Assembly (NCBI GenBank): GCA_023213395.1
Contig: CM041465.1
Span: 223,393,741 to 223,457,740, forward strand
Reading direction: 5' to 3'
DNA from: Cycas panzhihuaensis
Taxonomy: Eukaryota; Cycadophyta
Length of the DNA: 64,000 bases
The number at the start of each line of letters is the position of its first letter. The first letter of the stretch is position 1. The notes beneath the pieces were generated by a model, which saw nothing but the letters and a program-made list of their open reading frames with translations, searched no databases and was not told the DNA's origin. This document shows positions 24,961 through 37,408 of this stretch, piece by piece. Position numbers and translations under genes: made by a program.

Positions 24961-25859
24961 TATCAAGAAAGAGTTGCCATTGATTAGGTTAGCTCTTAAG
25001 AATCTCCATTATAAGAATTACTATAAGAATGGTCTTCTACTCTTTTACAAGAAAGAAAGTACCTTCCTTTATGGATTGAGGAATAGATCTAAAATGAATA
25101 GGTCTAACAGGTAACTAAGGAGAGGAGTTTGTATACTTATCCTTAAGTGGGGACTCCCCATCAAGGGTTTTAGAGGAGGAATAGACCTTGTTGGCCTTGA
25201 CCATATTGATTATCTTTGTGTGTCTCTTACTTTTAGGTGGTGGTTTATTCGATATATTGGTTTTCTTGTCATCATATTTTGATGGTGATGACTTCTTATT
25301 GGTAGCCTTAGAATCGAAATCTTTGACATTATTATCATCTTGTTCCTTAGATTTACCCTTATCCTCAATGGTCTTTTTACCATGGTCAGGAAGTAGGTCT
25401 TTATGTATAAGTTGATATTAGTTCGATTTAGAGGTAGTCTTTTCATTAGTCTAATTGCAATGACCAAGGGATTTAAGTTTGTGATAATCTTCTTGATCAT
25501 GTGTGTTTGTTTAGTGATAAGGGCACCAGGGAGTTTTCTTATAAGCTATTGCATCAGGGTATTTTTTTTGTTAAGTGAAATGTATAAATTTAGTTTGTTT
25601 CTCAAGCTTAAGACCATGAGAGTTATCAACATAAAGTTTGGCATTAATGGGCCTTTCCAAAGCTCAAATTGTAGAAGTGAGGTGATCATAAGTATGATCA
25701 CATTATGCCCATTTAGACCCCTAAGCTAGTTTAGTCTTCTCATTGGGTGTAGAATGCTTGTTAACTTTTTTACCCTAGCCTAAATCTTAAATACTTCAAG
25801 AGCTAGGCACTTCTTGATGGCTTCTTCATAGTAAGTGGGCCCTAGTTTGAGGACCTCAA

Positions 25860-26430
25860 GGTGTACATGGGGTCTTAAGTCATTAATGAAGACATTAAAA
25901 AAAAGTCATTATTTAGAGGAGCTTGGAAGGCATGGACAAAATCCTAAAAATGATAGACAAAGCCATGTGATGACTCTTCTTTGCCTTATTTAACAAAAAG
26001 TAGAGTTTTAGAACTAGTTTTGAATGGCCTAGCCACGTCAAAATAGCTCATAAAAATACTAACCAACTATTGGAAAGAGAAGATAGATGTATATTTCAAT
26101 CTATAGAACCACTTCAAGGCATCACCTTAGAGGGTCTTTGGAAATAAGAACATTATTATATAATCATAGGGGAGATAGTCAACGCATGCAAGAGAAAAAT
26201 ATTATAGATGCTTTATTGGATCTTGAGTTGACTTCCTTAAAAATTTAGGTAACTTAGGCATGAAAGGATATAGTGGAAAGAGAAAAACCTCTTTTGGAAA
26301 GGGCATGTTCTTATAGTCAACATATGACATCCTCACCATTAAAGACAAAGTCACTAGAGGGGTTGTCTGAATAAGTCCTAACTCTTTGGGTGTCTCACCA
26401 TGGATGGAATATCCAAGATAAGACACATGT
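25860..26430 (-). pseudogene. Gypsy gag (retrotransposon gag domain)
   Basis: The minus strand reads PKLPKFLRKSTQDPIKHL (26250-26202), then GDALKWFYRL, SYFDVARPFKTSS, LFVK.GKEESSHGFVYHF.DFVHAF (about 26130-25920). The W-F-RL / F...F / L....Q...ES pattern is the plant gag domain. Stops replace several Gln codons. Confidence 0.7.
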
Positions 26431-27600
26431 GGTTATTCTAAATATCTAAGATATAGTCTAGTAATATGGTAAGATGTAGTTGCTCCCTAAGAAGGGAAGC
26501 CTTTTGGATGCTGAGAAGTGGGGGGAACCTATCTCCCATAGTTAAGAGGTTGACTTGAGTAACCTTATTAGGTGTGGATAGGTACTGGGCTATAAGAAAG
26601 TATGGGGATTTTCCATGGTTATGTGGTACATACATGCATATAATGGAATATATGAGGGTTGTGTGGGGTTAATCAACCCTTAACGAAGTGACGATGTAGG
26701 ATATACATATGAATATGGTTGAGTTAAAGGAGGTCGAGTGGGAGTGATGTGGATTTGTAGAATCTAAGTGAAAGGGTTATCTTATAAAGGATAACTACCC
26801 CTAACTAATAGGCAAACACCTCCTAGTGATGGAGGAGGAGTAGGGGGATGTGAGAAAGGAGTGCTTGGCCCAATATAATGAGTAGTGAGGATAGATCCCC
26901 ATTGAGGCACTACCTAAGAAGTCTTTAATAGAGGTGTATATTGCCAAACCATCATAGACTCAACCTAAAAATCATGAGCATGACCACTTGGGCTGATACC
27001 TAAAGAGGATAGATGAACAAGAGGCATATGTTTCCCTCACTCCTAGGTAGTGATGTATAAGTAAGCACAAGTTAAGGTGATAAGACTTGGAGCTTGCTCA
27101 AAGAGACATATAATAGTTAGAGGAGGATGTGACATGGACATTCCATATTCTTCATCATGGAAGATGGGTCTTTTATGTTCCATGTAATGATTGTGTAATG
27201 ATATGGGAGTTCTTACCAAAGATGCATTCTCAGCCAGGTCATTTTCTTACTAATAGGGACTTCATATAAGAGAGGGTCTTTAGAGTATTCAAATGGGTTC
27301 CAAACATCTTAAAGTATAAATAGAATAGCATTAAGATCAATGATGGAAGTTTTATAACCTTCTTGAAGAGTAAAGGTGGTAGCTTGAGAAGGTGATGAGG
27401 AGTCTTCATGGGGTAGACCCTAAATTCTCCTAGATTGCCTAAGAGAGATATGGGAAGGATCTATGAAGGATGTGGAATGAAAGGTAAGTGAAGTGCTATG
27501 ATACAACTTGAATAGAGTAAAAGGATAGAAAAGAAATGTACTAAGGTAGCTTGGCTAAGGTGAAGGTCAAAGTTTGGAATGAGCAACTAGGAAGTTTAGG

Positions 27601-28103
27601 CAACTCCCTAGTATGGTCATAAAAAATGATGTCAATTGAGGTAAGTCACCTTAGAAACCTCATAAAGGCAACCAAAGTAACAAGTCTTAATGGATCCTTG
27701 ACTACCTTCCAAATAGAAGAGAGATGTCTTTTTATATGTGTTGGAGAAGGAAACTTAATTAACTATTAATTATGCACTAACTAATTAATGATCAAAGTAA
27801 AAAGAGATAAAAGCAGCTCAAACAAACAAGAAAACCCTAACTAATTTCCCCTTAAGGAGATAAACAAATAAGTAACAACTTTCAATAAGCAGGAAGATCA
27901 ATGAGGTCCTTACCCTAGAAGAAGATGTCATAGGCTCTCTATCAACTAATCCCGAAGCCTTCCTAAAGGAGTGATCCAACCTAGACCTCTATCCAATATG
28001 AAGGAGAGAACTATACCACATTAGCTATACATTAGGAGGACTAACAAGTCAGAAGACTCAAAAGATCTTAGGCCTTGGTTTAACAACCCTATCATAGGTC
28101 AAC
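27601..28103. other. No gene recognised
   Basis: AT-rich text between the gypsy element and the possible solo LTR. It may contain the decayed leader or 5' LTR of the gypsy element; no repeat partner was found. Confidence 0.4.
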
Positions 28104-28750
28104 TGTTGGGGATTCTTGTTGGATATGTGACAACAATTATAAGGAGGCTTAAATTTTAGGCCTTTTTTAGTGTGTTTTTTCCTACCAACCTTTCCTCAGG
28201 GGGATCTAAGGGGGGAAAGCAACCCCCCTTGGCTGGGGGGTTCAGGGGGAACCGTAACCCCTCTACAAGTGGGGGTTCAAAGGTGGTATCCCCTGAAGTG
28301 AAAAGCTAGGGTTCAAAACTTATTGAATTATAAAGGGAATCTAGGCCATTCATAAAAAAGACCTAGATTCGATGGGTATGATTGATGTATATTCTGTTAT
28401 AACTCATTTTCAAGGTAATTGTATTGCATTATATTGCAAGTGGGTGGTTGGTGGTTATTGTTGCTGTGAGAATTTTGTGGCGACTACATGTACAAATCTT
28501 TCATTCTTGACTAATAAAGATCGATACATTTCTTGTGTGGATGTTTCCCTAGCACTCTGCTAGGGTTTTACCACATTAAATTCTATGTACTCGGTAATGT
28601 GTATGCTTTCTTGTGTATGTTGAATGATCTCTGGTTTTATATACTTATATTTATTATAGTTTTAAATCCTTGTTATTGTTGCAAAATAGATAGATCTTAG
28701 TGGTTGGTTTTGGTTATTTAGAACCAGATTTTCATAAAAACTCCTTCACC
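28104..28750 (+). repeat. Possible solo LTR
   Basis: Starts TGTTGGGGATTCTTG. It has a GC-rich block with repeated GGGGGTTC motifs (28195-28300), then a TATA-like AATTATAAAGGG at about 28326-28337, and a U5-like stretch with TTGTGTGGATGTTTCC and CTAGGGTTTTACC (28530-28575). These are typical plant LTR features, but the right end, a target duplication and a partner copy are not visible. Confidence 0.35.
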
Positions 28751-30200
28751 CATTGATTATGCACCCATGAAGTTGGATAGTTTTGGGATGCTTGCATGTA
28801 ATTTTGATGAGTCTTACATACTTAGAGGTGAAGAGGAAGAGATGAGCCACTCTCAACCAAAAGTGTGGAGGGAGACTATCACCTTTGGAGTTCAGAACAT
28901 GGAAAGAAATAATCTCAAAGGAGGAGAAGTTTGTATATTAGGGATATCAAGTCTTGGTTAATCAACATTCCTTTCAGAATGAGAAGTATTTGTTCTCATG
29001 AAGGGATGAGCTTGTATGCTAGCAATGTCAAATCCTAGATGATCAAGAACCTCCTTACCAAGAGAGTAGAATACAAGGAATAAATAATAATAAAGACCTA
29101 TTTGCACATCTAGATTGAATGAAATTAAAAAGGACCAAAAGCGCACAAATCTAGTAATCAAAGTAGAAGCACTAGTCTTAATGTAAGTAGATACATATAC
29201 AAAGTATAAATCCTTTTCTTCTTCTTTCCTTTTTTTTTTTTTTAATGAATTGCCTAAGATATAATCAACCTTAACATACCATAGAATGTGATCTAAGTTC
29301 TTGTGTTACTCTTATATTTATCCTTAATGCTTATTCTTTTATTTTGAAAATAAAAATGAAGAAGAAAGATAAGTATTCAACACACCATCAAGAGAGGAAA
29401 GGACACGATATGCTCAAGGTTGCTCTTAATTCATTCTCCCATTTTCCTTTTGTGTTGTAATTAAAGGAAAGTAATAAGACCACATAAATAGAAGGAAAAA
29501 TTTTAGAAAGGAATGAAGGATACGAAAAGTAAATGAAATGGAAAGTAGGTGTATCTTTCATCATTTTGAAGAACTTTTCCTATAGCCCTTTGATGATCTC
29601 AAGTGTGATTTGCTTTAATAAAGAAGTTCCTTCACTTGTAATTATAGTAATGATAACAAATTAGAATTGAATCAATGAGCATAAAAAACTTAGAACTCTA
29701 TGAGGTGAGGCTATAGATTTCCTATAAAATCCCTCCCACGAAGCCACTCACCTCCTTAGAGAGAGGTCATTAGCATTAAGGCTATGTGCAAATTTTTCCT
29801 CTAGTGATAAGTAGCAGATCATAGTAAAGGAAGTCTAAACTCAAAGATAACAAAAAAATTTAATCAAAGAAATACATAAATTCTTTAGTAAAAGGCATTC
29901 ATATCTAGGTTCTTTTAATACATAAAAAGAATTAAGATAAAAACTATAAGTACAAGTGTATATTAAAACAAAACTATCAAACTTGAATGGGAGAAGGAGA
30001 AGGCTATTTAGATTTATGCTCCAATGACTCTTAAATGCTATAAGGGTAGCTCTAGTTATAAAAGTATGAGAGAAAAGGTCTTGGAGGTGAATGAGAAACC
30101 AAGAAATAAGATATGACTAAAGAGAGAAGGAGAAGATGGAAGAGAATGAAGCAAAAGGAAGAAGGAAAGATAAGAAACGAGGTGTACATCCTTTGATCTT
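28751..30200. other. No gene recognised; target region of the copia element
   Basis: AT-rich, with a T run near 29230-29243. The short open frame 28767-28961 (+) shows no domain. The copia LTR starts at 30201 within this material. Confidence 0.45.
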
Positions 30201-30634
30201 TGTTAGGATTATTAATGTAACTTTATGTTATGTCTTATTTAGTCACATGTGTAAATGATTATTTAAGTGATTCCAATGGTTCATGTTTAAAAGTTAATTT
30301 TATATTATATGAAAGGTCATTGAAATGCATAACCACACATTTCAATGAACCTCTCTTGTTATTTATATCTTCTCCTAGATTCAAGGAGGTGGTTTCAAGA
30401 ATCTAGGAGGCTATCTAGAAGCCGGTTTCAAGGATGGTTTCATGTATTTAGTGGGTATCTTTAAGGTCTATGTGTTAGTCTATTTGATTAATAATTTTTA
30501 GCTTTAGGAGGTGGTTTTTCTTCCCTAGAAGGGGTTTTCCACTTATCAAACAATGTGTACCTATGCAATGTATCTTTCCTGTGCTTTTACTATTCCTATG
30601 ATCCTGTGACATTGTACATGTGCCTATTCTAATA
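30201..30634 (+). repeat. 5' LTR of the copia element
   Basis: Begins TGTTAGGATTATTAATG and ends CTATTCTAATA immediately before the PBS (terminal CA apparently changed to TA). Partner of 37409-37839. Confidence 0.92.
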
Positions 30635-30646
30635 TGGTATCAGAGC
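30635..30646 (+). promoter_or_regulatory. Primer-binding site
   Basis: TGGTATCAGAGC, complementary to the 3' end of plant initiator tRNA-Met, directly next to the 5' LTR. Confidence 0.93.
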
Positions 30647-32587
30647 AGGGTTTTGAAATAGGTTTTCATAATTGGATTTTGATACAAGGCTGTAGCCTGT
30701 CGCTGTGTAAGCATTCGTACCACACGCACCATCACCACTGCTCTAAAACAAAGAAATAGAAGAATAGAGTCACCCACCATTGCCATGGAAATAACGTCTG
30801 AAAAGGAGAAATAAAATAATGGAGAAGATGTCCACCATTGTTAAGGGAACGAATTCTAAGATGTAAGACGGAGAGTCAGAGAGACACTCATCACCATTCA
30901 GAAACAGAAAAACGTTCTGCATTTGCTCTCCACCATCAGATGTCAATCATTCTCAAAAAAAGAAATGCAGACTTAATACTGAAAGATGCCAACGATACCA
31001 GTCCCCATGACTCTCAGACTAAGACTCCGCCAAATCATCCATGGCTCTGCCTAACACACTAAAGATAGAGAAACGAAGCTAAGAAATGAAGTTGAGGGGT
31101 TTAAACATCACCCTTGTCGCTGCTTCTGCAAACCCGACACACAGAGCACTAGGAGAGCCATGTGTCTGCACACTACGTATGGAGAATGTGGTCACATGCA
31201 AGAATTTGTAGGTATTTCTCCCCCTGTGGAATAAATCCAAGCGAACCATACACTACAAATCACTTAGCAATTTAATGCCCCTGCCAGACGTCCACCATCT
31301 TCTTAAACAGAGATGCCCATACGGAAGAGACGCCCTACGAGATGCCCAGATGGAGTAGAAACCTAGATGCATTAACATTCATAGCCAATGGAGATGCCTC
31401 GTAGAGACAGAGAAGATGCCCAGATGGAAGAGACACACCTCATGATGAAATGCAGTTGAGCCAACAAAGTCGTAAACCACTCCACCAAAGCATACATGGT
31501 TCACACTCTAGAAACTCACGGCTCTCAGATGCAGATATTAATTGATCAATGAAGCTCCCACGACACTTTGAGAAGAAGTAAAGCAACATCGAGCGGGTTC
31601 CAACTCGAAGGGTAGATGAAAACTAAAGACTGCATCTGCTCACTCGCCACCCTAAATACAACAGGAGAGGGCTCAACAGTATTTGTGATGGCTTCTTAGT
31701 CTGACAAGGCCACACTTAATGAATAAACGAAGGAGAGACAGAGAGAACCTGTAGTCACCACCGAGTCCCTGCAACCCTAGCCGTCGCGAGGAAATTGAAG
31801 TGAAATAGGTAGGGTTTTGATACCTTACCCCCCCCCAGACCTCAATCTACTTTTAATTTTATTTTTCTTTAATAAAACTGATAAAACTATCGGGTTTGTG
31901 TTATGAATTTAGTTTATATATAGTTATATTTATATATATACATAAAAATATAATCTTATATATAAACTAAAATAAACCTTATGTTATATACAAACCAATG
32001 TTACCCTCCATATATATATTTAAACTAAAATAAACATTAGGATATATTTAAATTACGAACCCCCCCTACACTTTATAATTACCCCTTTTTAATTTACAAA
32101 TTAAAACTTTCCTTTGTTAATCAATATTAAGTAAACCTTTAATATGTATTATCACTTAATCATATATACCTTAGGGTAATTAATATAAACCCTCTTTTAT
32201 TACACTCTAAAATCAAATCAATCTCCCCATACATTTTATCAATGATCTATAAACCTGCCCCTTAACTTTAATGTTAAAATAAGTACCCCTCCACACTTAA
32301 TTACTCAATCTTTCACAAGTAAGATATAAACAAAATCCCCTCCCTTTTAATTATTTAACATTAAAATAAATCCCCTCCCTATTATATATATATTTTAACA
32401 AAGGTATAGATTATTTTTTAACTTAGACAAAATACATCTTTATGTATTAGTCTAATACCTTAGCTTCTTAACATATAATCTATCTTCTTTCTTTATAACG
32501 TTTTTTGGTTAAAACTTCTACCCACATTTTATTAGTTTATATCTTATATATAAGTTATTTATAACCTTTAACAATCTTTTAAAAATT

Positions 32588-32622
32588 ATACATACATACA
32601 TACATACATACATACATACATA
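32588..32622. repeat. (CATA)n microsatellite
   Basis: Perfect tetranucleotide CATA repeat of about eight units in the copia leader. Confidence 0.95.
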
Positions 32623-32847
32623 GAAAGCCTAATTAACTTAGGCTAAATTCAATATCTTCTAAGTCTCCTCATTCATTATAACACAATATTATTAAACTCT
32701 TTTTTAGATACAAACTTTGTATAAATTTTATTAAATAAATTACCTTAATATTTTAATCAATAAAATTTCCTTTAATTTAATTTGCTAAATAATCAATAAC
32801 TATAATCTTCTCGGAATCTAAATTTTTTAGGTAAACACTTACTTTTA

Positions 32848-33018
32848 AAGGGGACTGTTTATTTTTCAGGTTAAGGGGGATTATCTTTTTTTTAAGGAGG
32901 GATTATCTTTTTTTAAAGGGACTGTTTATTTTTTAGAGGGGGACTATTTTCTAAGTAAAAGAGGAACTATTTCTTTAAAAAGTGACTATTTTTCAAAAAG
33001 GGAATTATTTATTTGGAA
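32848..33018. repeat. Minisatellite of purine/T-rich units before gag
   Basis: About eight degenerate units of 19-25 bp, each of the form AGGGGGACTATTTTTT with variants (GGGACTGTTTATTTTT, GGGGGATTATCTTTT, GAGGAACTATTTC). The array ends about 130 bp before the gag ATG. Each unit resembles a small polypurine tract. Confidence 0.75.
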
Positions 33019-33150
33019 ATATATGATTTTTTTTTATTAGTATGATTTTCATTATGCCTTGTTAATTTAATGTTTAGTAACTTTGATAAGTAATTATTTT
33101 CACCTACCTTCATATTCTTCAATCTTCAATCAAACTTTATAAGTCTAAAT

Positions 33151-34180
33151 ATGGCTTTAATGCCAGGGACAACTACCTGCGTTCCACTTTCAGTGTTAAC
33201 CAACTCAAATTATGCCGACTGGAGGAATCACATATCCCATTAGCTTAAACAAAACAAAATATGGTGATATGTGACATGTGAATTTAAAAAACTAAAAGAT
33301 GAAACTACATAAAGTTATATGGTATATCTGATGAACTTAGATTCAGCCTTAGGCACCATATTAAAATCACTTTTACCAGAAATCAGTTGATAGTTTTCTG
33401 AAATAGATGACCTGGCCACTGTCTGGACAACTCTACAAGACAAATATGATATGGTTGATACAAATCAATTAGTTATCTTAGAATAGTAATTGTATGACTT
33501 TATTTATGATGATTTTACCAATGTTGAGGATTTTTTATGTAAATTTTAATTAATTAATAAAGGCCTAGGTAACTGTATTAAATCTAAAACTAAAGAATGT
33601 GATATTGAAAAAATAATCATGCATGCTAAAGATGACGATACACTCATCCGTCTTGCAATAAATAAATTTCTAAAACATTTTAATTTTTTCAAAACTGCTA
33701 GACAACAAGCTGGAAATCCTCCTATCACCTTCAATCAGTTGACAAACTAACTGATTGAACATCAAACAATGTCAATTCAAACAGGTATATTAAAAGATCA
33801 TTCCCAAGCTTTGTTTTCCAAAACTAAGCCACAAAATAAAAATAAACAACAGAACAATTCTAATCCAAAAATTCAGAAACCCCATAGAGGTTCTCAATTT
33901 AATTCTTAAAACAATATTAAGTATTCTAGTCCATCTAAACATCAGAATACTCCTAATTAGTCATTTCCTAATCGGAATAGTGTAAATCCTTCTCAGAACA
34001 CTAGTTGTACCTATTATCATAAAAGAGGCCATACTATTGATGTCTGTAGAAGTAGAATAGCTTCAGAGGCAAGGAAAGTTTCTAAGGGATTGCAAAACTA
34101 GCCTTAATCATGACCTCAAAACCAACAAACTCTCAATAGTTCTCTAATAGCAACAACTTCTGCATTTGTTGCTCTAACTA
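33151..34180 (+). pseudogene. Copia gag with zinc knuckle
   Basis: From ATG at 33151 the text reads PLSVLTNSNYADWRNHIS, the copia gag N-terminus (L...NY..W), then TVWTTLQDKYD. A knuckle appears at about 34006-34050 as C-T-Y-Y-H-K-R-G-H-T-I-D-V-C, in which the second Cys has become Tyr. There are more than ten in-frame stops but no frameshift. Gag would package the RNA. Confidence 0.85.
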
Positions 34181-35600
34181 ATCAACCACCACAATGGATC
34201 TTTGACTTTGGTGCATCCCATCACATGATAAGACACCAAAAATATTTATCCACTTATCAATCTGAAACTAACTCTGAAGAAGAGATTTCTTTTGGAAGTG
34301 GAACTCAACTTAAAGTAAAAGGATCAGGTGATGTTACCTTAAAAGATGGTTTGATAACAGACATCTTCTACGTACCGGGTTTGTTACCAAACCTACTTTT
34401 TGTTTATCAAATCTGCCAAAAAGACCTTGTCGTTGAATTCTGGAAAGATAAATTTATCATTAAAGAGTCATTAAACAAATTTAAATGTACTGCCTCAGGA
34501 CTTGTTGATCATAACATAGGTCTCTATAGTTTAACAAGTTTACAAAATAACAAAATAAAACCCTTCAGTGCCTTTATCATCAAATATGACTCAGTCAGTA
34601 AACTTTAGCATGCATGATTTAGCCATACAAGTTATGGCAAATTTCAATATCTAAAAAAACATGAAATGATTCATGGTCTTCCATCCTTAAACACTATTTA
34701 TGGTGTTTGCAAAGCCTATGTAACATGTAAGTAACACATGGACCCGTTTCCACATAAAACACAATTCAAAGTGACAGTTCCACTTGAACTTGTTCACTCT
34801 GACATTTGTGGTCCTTTTTATGTAACATCATACTCTGACTCTCATTATTTTATTACATTTATTGATCATTATTCAAGAAAATGTTGGGTTTACATGCTCA
34901 AAGCACGTAGTCAAGTGTTTGACATTTTTATTGAATTCAAAATGCTTGTTGAAAACCTATTAAACTCAAAAATTAAAATTTTTAGATCTGATAATGCTAA
35001 TGAATACTTAAGTGGTAAATTCATTTCTTTCTGTAAAAAGCACAGAATTTAGTTCTAGCATTTCGTTGCATATACTCCTCAACAAAACGGTGTTACTGAA
35101 TGTAAGAACCATACTATTGTTGAAATGACTCATTGCATGTTACATGCAAAGAATCTTGAGCTAAAGTTGTGGGCAGAAGCTATTAACTACTCCAACTATC
35201 TTCTAAATCGTTTACCTAGCAAATGCCTACAAAATATCACTCTAAAACAAAAATGGTCTGGTAGAAAACCCTCAGTCAATCATTTATGAATCTTTGGAAG
35301 TATTGCATGGGGACACGTCCCTAAAGAAAAATATAAGAAACTAGATCATAAGAGTCAAAAATACATCTTCGTTAGATACAACAAAGAAAGTAAAGCATAT
35401 AGACTCTTGGATCCAGTCACGCATCAAATTTTAATTTTGTGTGATGTAATATTTGATGAAGAAGGATATTCTTCAACCTCCACTTATGTAGAAATTCCAA
35501 TTGAAAATTTGTTAACCAACACATATTTAGTTGACCCCTCTGATAAATAAGTTGATACAGAAATTATAGAATCCTTATCTACTCAAGTCCAGAATTGGAC
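34181..35600 (+). pseudogene. Copia protease and integrase
   Basis: The protease active site reads WIFDFGASHHM at about 34196, where DSGAS is usual, so the Ser is lost. The frame continues through FYVPGLLPNLL. After the pre-integrase region, the integrase core has LELVHSDICGPF (34786-34820), FRSDNANEY (34981-35007) and YTPQQNGVTE (35072-35101), giving the D, D and E of the catalytic triad. C-terminal FGSIAWGHVP and DPVTHQI blocks follow. Several stops, same frame throughout. Confidence 0.88.
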
Positions 35601-35859
35601 TCTATCCAAATCTACTAAAATAGATTCTTCCTCTCAAGCTAGCTCTTCAAGTCAACTTGTAACTACAGAAATAGTTACCAACAAATAACATGTATGGACA
35701 ACAAAAATGCTTGTTGATGTTGGATCTAATATTGGTAATCCTTCAGATACCAGGTAAACTCGTGCCTAAAAATTACATGCTAACTATGATTTAATGGCCA
35801 AAATAATGGACATTAATGATCCCAAAACCTTTAAGCAAGCTAGCAATAATCTTATATGG

Positions 35860-37313
35860 TAGGAAGCTATGCAAACTGAATTTGATATTTTAATTAAAAA
35901 TTCAACTTGGGATCTCATACCACTCCCACCTAGGAAAAATGTAGTCAACTGTAAATGGGTTTATAGAATAAAATACAACTCAACAAGCGCAGTTGAAAAA
36001 TATAAAGCTCGCCTAGTTGCAAAAGGATTTTCTCAAATTGATGGCATTGACTATAATGAAACCTTTGCCCTTATTGAAAATATGAATACGATTAAAATAA
36101 TTATTACTCTAGCAGCCAAGTTTGGTTGGGAAATCCATTAAATGGATGTAAAGAGTGCATTTATGAATGGTGATCTCAAAGAAGAGATCTACATGTCTCA
36201 GCCACCAGGCTTTATTGATAATCCTAATTTAGTTTGTAAACTAAAGAAATCTATTTATGGATTAAAACAAACTTCTCGAGCTTGGTATACTAAAGTTGAT
36301 GATTATGTAATTCAAATTGGATACACTAGATGTATTAGTGATTCAAACCTATATTTCAAACATGAAAATGAAAATATTACTATTTTAATCCTGTATGTTG
36401 ATGATATCATAATCACTGGATCATCAACTAATAACATTTATTATTTAAAATCTACTTTAATGAATAAATTTGAAATGATCGATCTAGGTATCCTACATTA
36501 TTTTCTTGGATTACAAATTTATCAACATGATTTAAAAATCACTATATCTCAACCTAAATATATTTTAGACTTAATTCAACGATTTAACATGGAAAATGCT
36601 AAACCTATCTCTAATCCATTACAATCATGTATAAAATTATCTACTGATTGTTCATCACCTTTATGTGATCCTAGATTATATAGATAACTAATTGGTAGTC
36701 TTGTTTATTTAACTCATACCCACCCTGATATATCCTATGCTGTCGCTTTATGTTTACGTTATATGCAACAGGCACATGAATCACATTGAAAAGCTGCTAA
36801 ATGTATATTACAATATCTTAAAAACATTATTTTTATGGTCTAACTTATAATTTTTGCAGTAAACCTCTAACTTTAACTAGATATACTGATTCAAATTAGG
36901 CAGATGATACGAATGATCGAAAATCTACATCAGATCATGTATTTTTTATAGATTCCTCACCTATTACTTGGTCTAGTAAAAAAATGCAGGTACTAGCTCT
37001 ATCAACGATTTAAGTTGAATATCACATACTTGTTGAAGCCAACAAAGAAGCACTTTGACTCAAATACCTTCTAAATGAAATTGGTTTATCTCTTAACTCT
37101 TCCATTGAACTTAAAGTTGACAATCAATGTGCTATTGCTATTGCTACAAATCCAGTTTCACATTCTAGAACTAAACATATAAAATTATATCAGCATTTTA
37201 TTCATAATCTTATTACTAATAACATTGTTTATTTATCTTATTGTCCAACATATCTACAGGTTACTGATATACTTACAAAGTCTTTGACTGAAGTCAAGTT
37301 TCTAAACCTTTAA
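35860..37313 (+). pseudogene. Copia reverse transcriptase and RNase H
   Basis: EAMQTEFDILIKNSTWDL opens the RT; CKWVYRIKYN, ARLVAKGFSQ, MDVKSAFMNGDLKEEIYM, GLKQTSRAWY and the intact catalytic YVDDIIITG (about 36394-36420) follow. A one-base T deletion near 36831 shifts the frame before the RNase H (TDSN*ADD, with TGG to TAG). The RNase H ends at TAA 37311-37313 after DILTKSLTEVKFLNL. It shares two stops with the copy at 1-250. Confidence 0.9.
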
Positions 37314-37398
37314 GATCTACTAAAGATAAAAGAAGTCTCCATCAAAGGGGGATCAACGTGATAAAGACCTTCTTTTTCCATATCATAAAAGTTAACAT

Positions 37399-37408
37399 TA
37401 AAGGGGGA
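37399..37408 (+). promoter_or_regulatory. Polypurine tract
   Basis: AAAGGGGGA directly precedes the 3' LTR. A near-duplicate CAAAGGGGGAT lies about 50 bp upstream (37344-37353). Confidence 0.85.

Larger units (their letters stand above)
21050..27600 (-). mobile_element. Ty3/gypsy element, minus strand, ends undefined
   Basis: Reading right to left: gag (about 26.4-25.86 kb), protease region (about 24.95-24.43 kb), RT (about 23.9-23.2 kb), RNase H (about 23.2-22.7 kb) and integrase (about 22.5-21.4 kb). That is the gypsy gene order. The RT form (MDGFSSYN, then AYKVIPFGLKN) and the retropepsin-like region resemble Tat/Athila-type elements and the third gypsy element at 40-48 kb. I found no convincing LTR pair or PBS, so the limits are approximate. 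Confidence 0.75.
30647..33150 (+). other. Unusually long element leader (untranslated)
   Basis: About 2.5 kb separate the PBS from the gag ATG. The first 1.2 kb (to about 31850) is richer in GC and CpG than its surroundings and repeats the motif GATGCCCAGATGGA (about 31340 and 31409, with a partial copy near 31302). The rest is very AT-rich with C-rich patches, a CATA repeat and a minisatellite next to gag. No protein domain is seen; the small open frame 30838-31062 has no recognisable product. Confidence 0.7.

Noticed and set aside
30635-30646. Sequence matching the end of initiator tRNA-Met
   Set aside because: Only the 12-base primer-binding site is present here and at the other PBS sites; there is no tRNA gene.
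32588-33018. Regularly spaced repeats that might suggest a CRISPR-like array
   Set aside because: Units are contiguous and degenerate with no unique spacers; this is plant retroelement leader.
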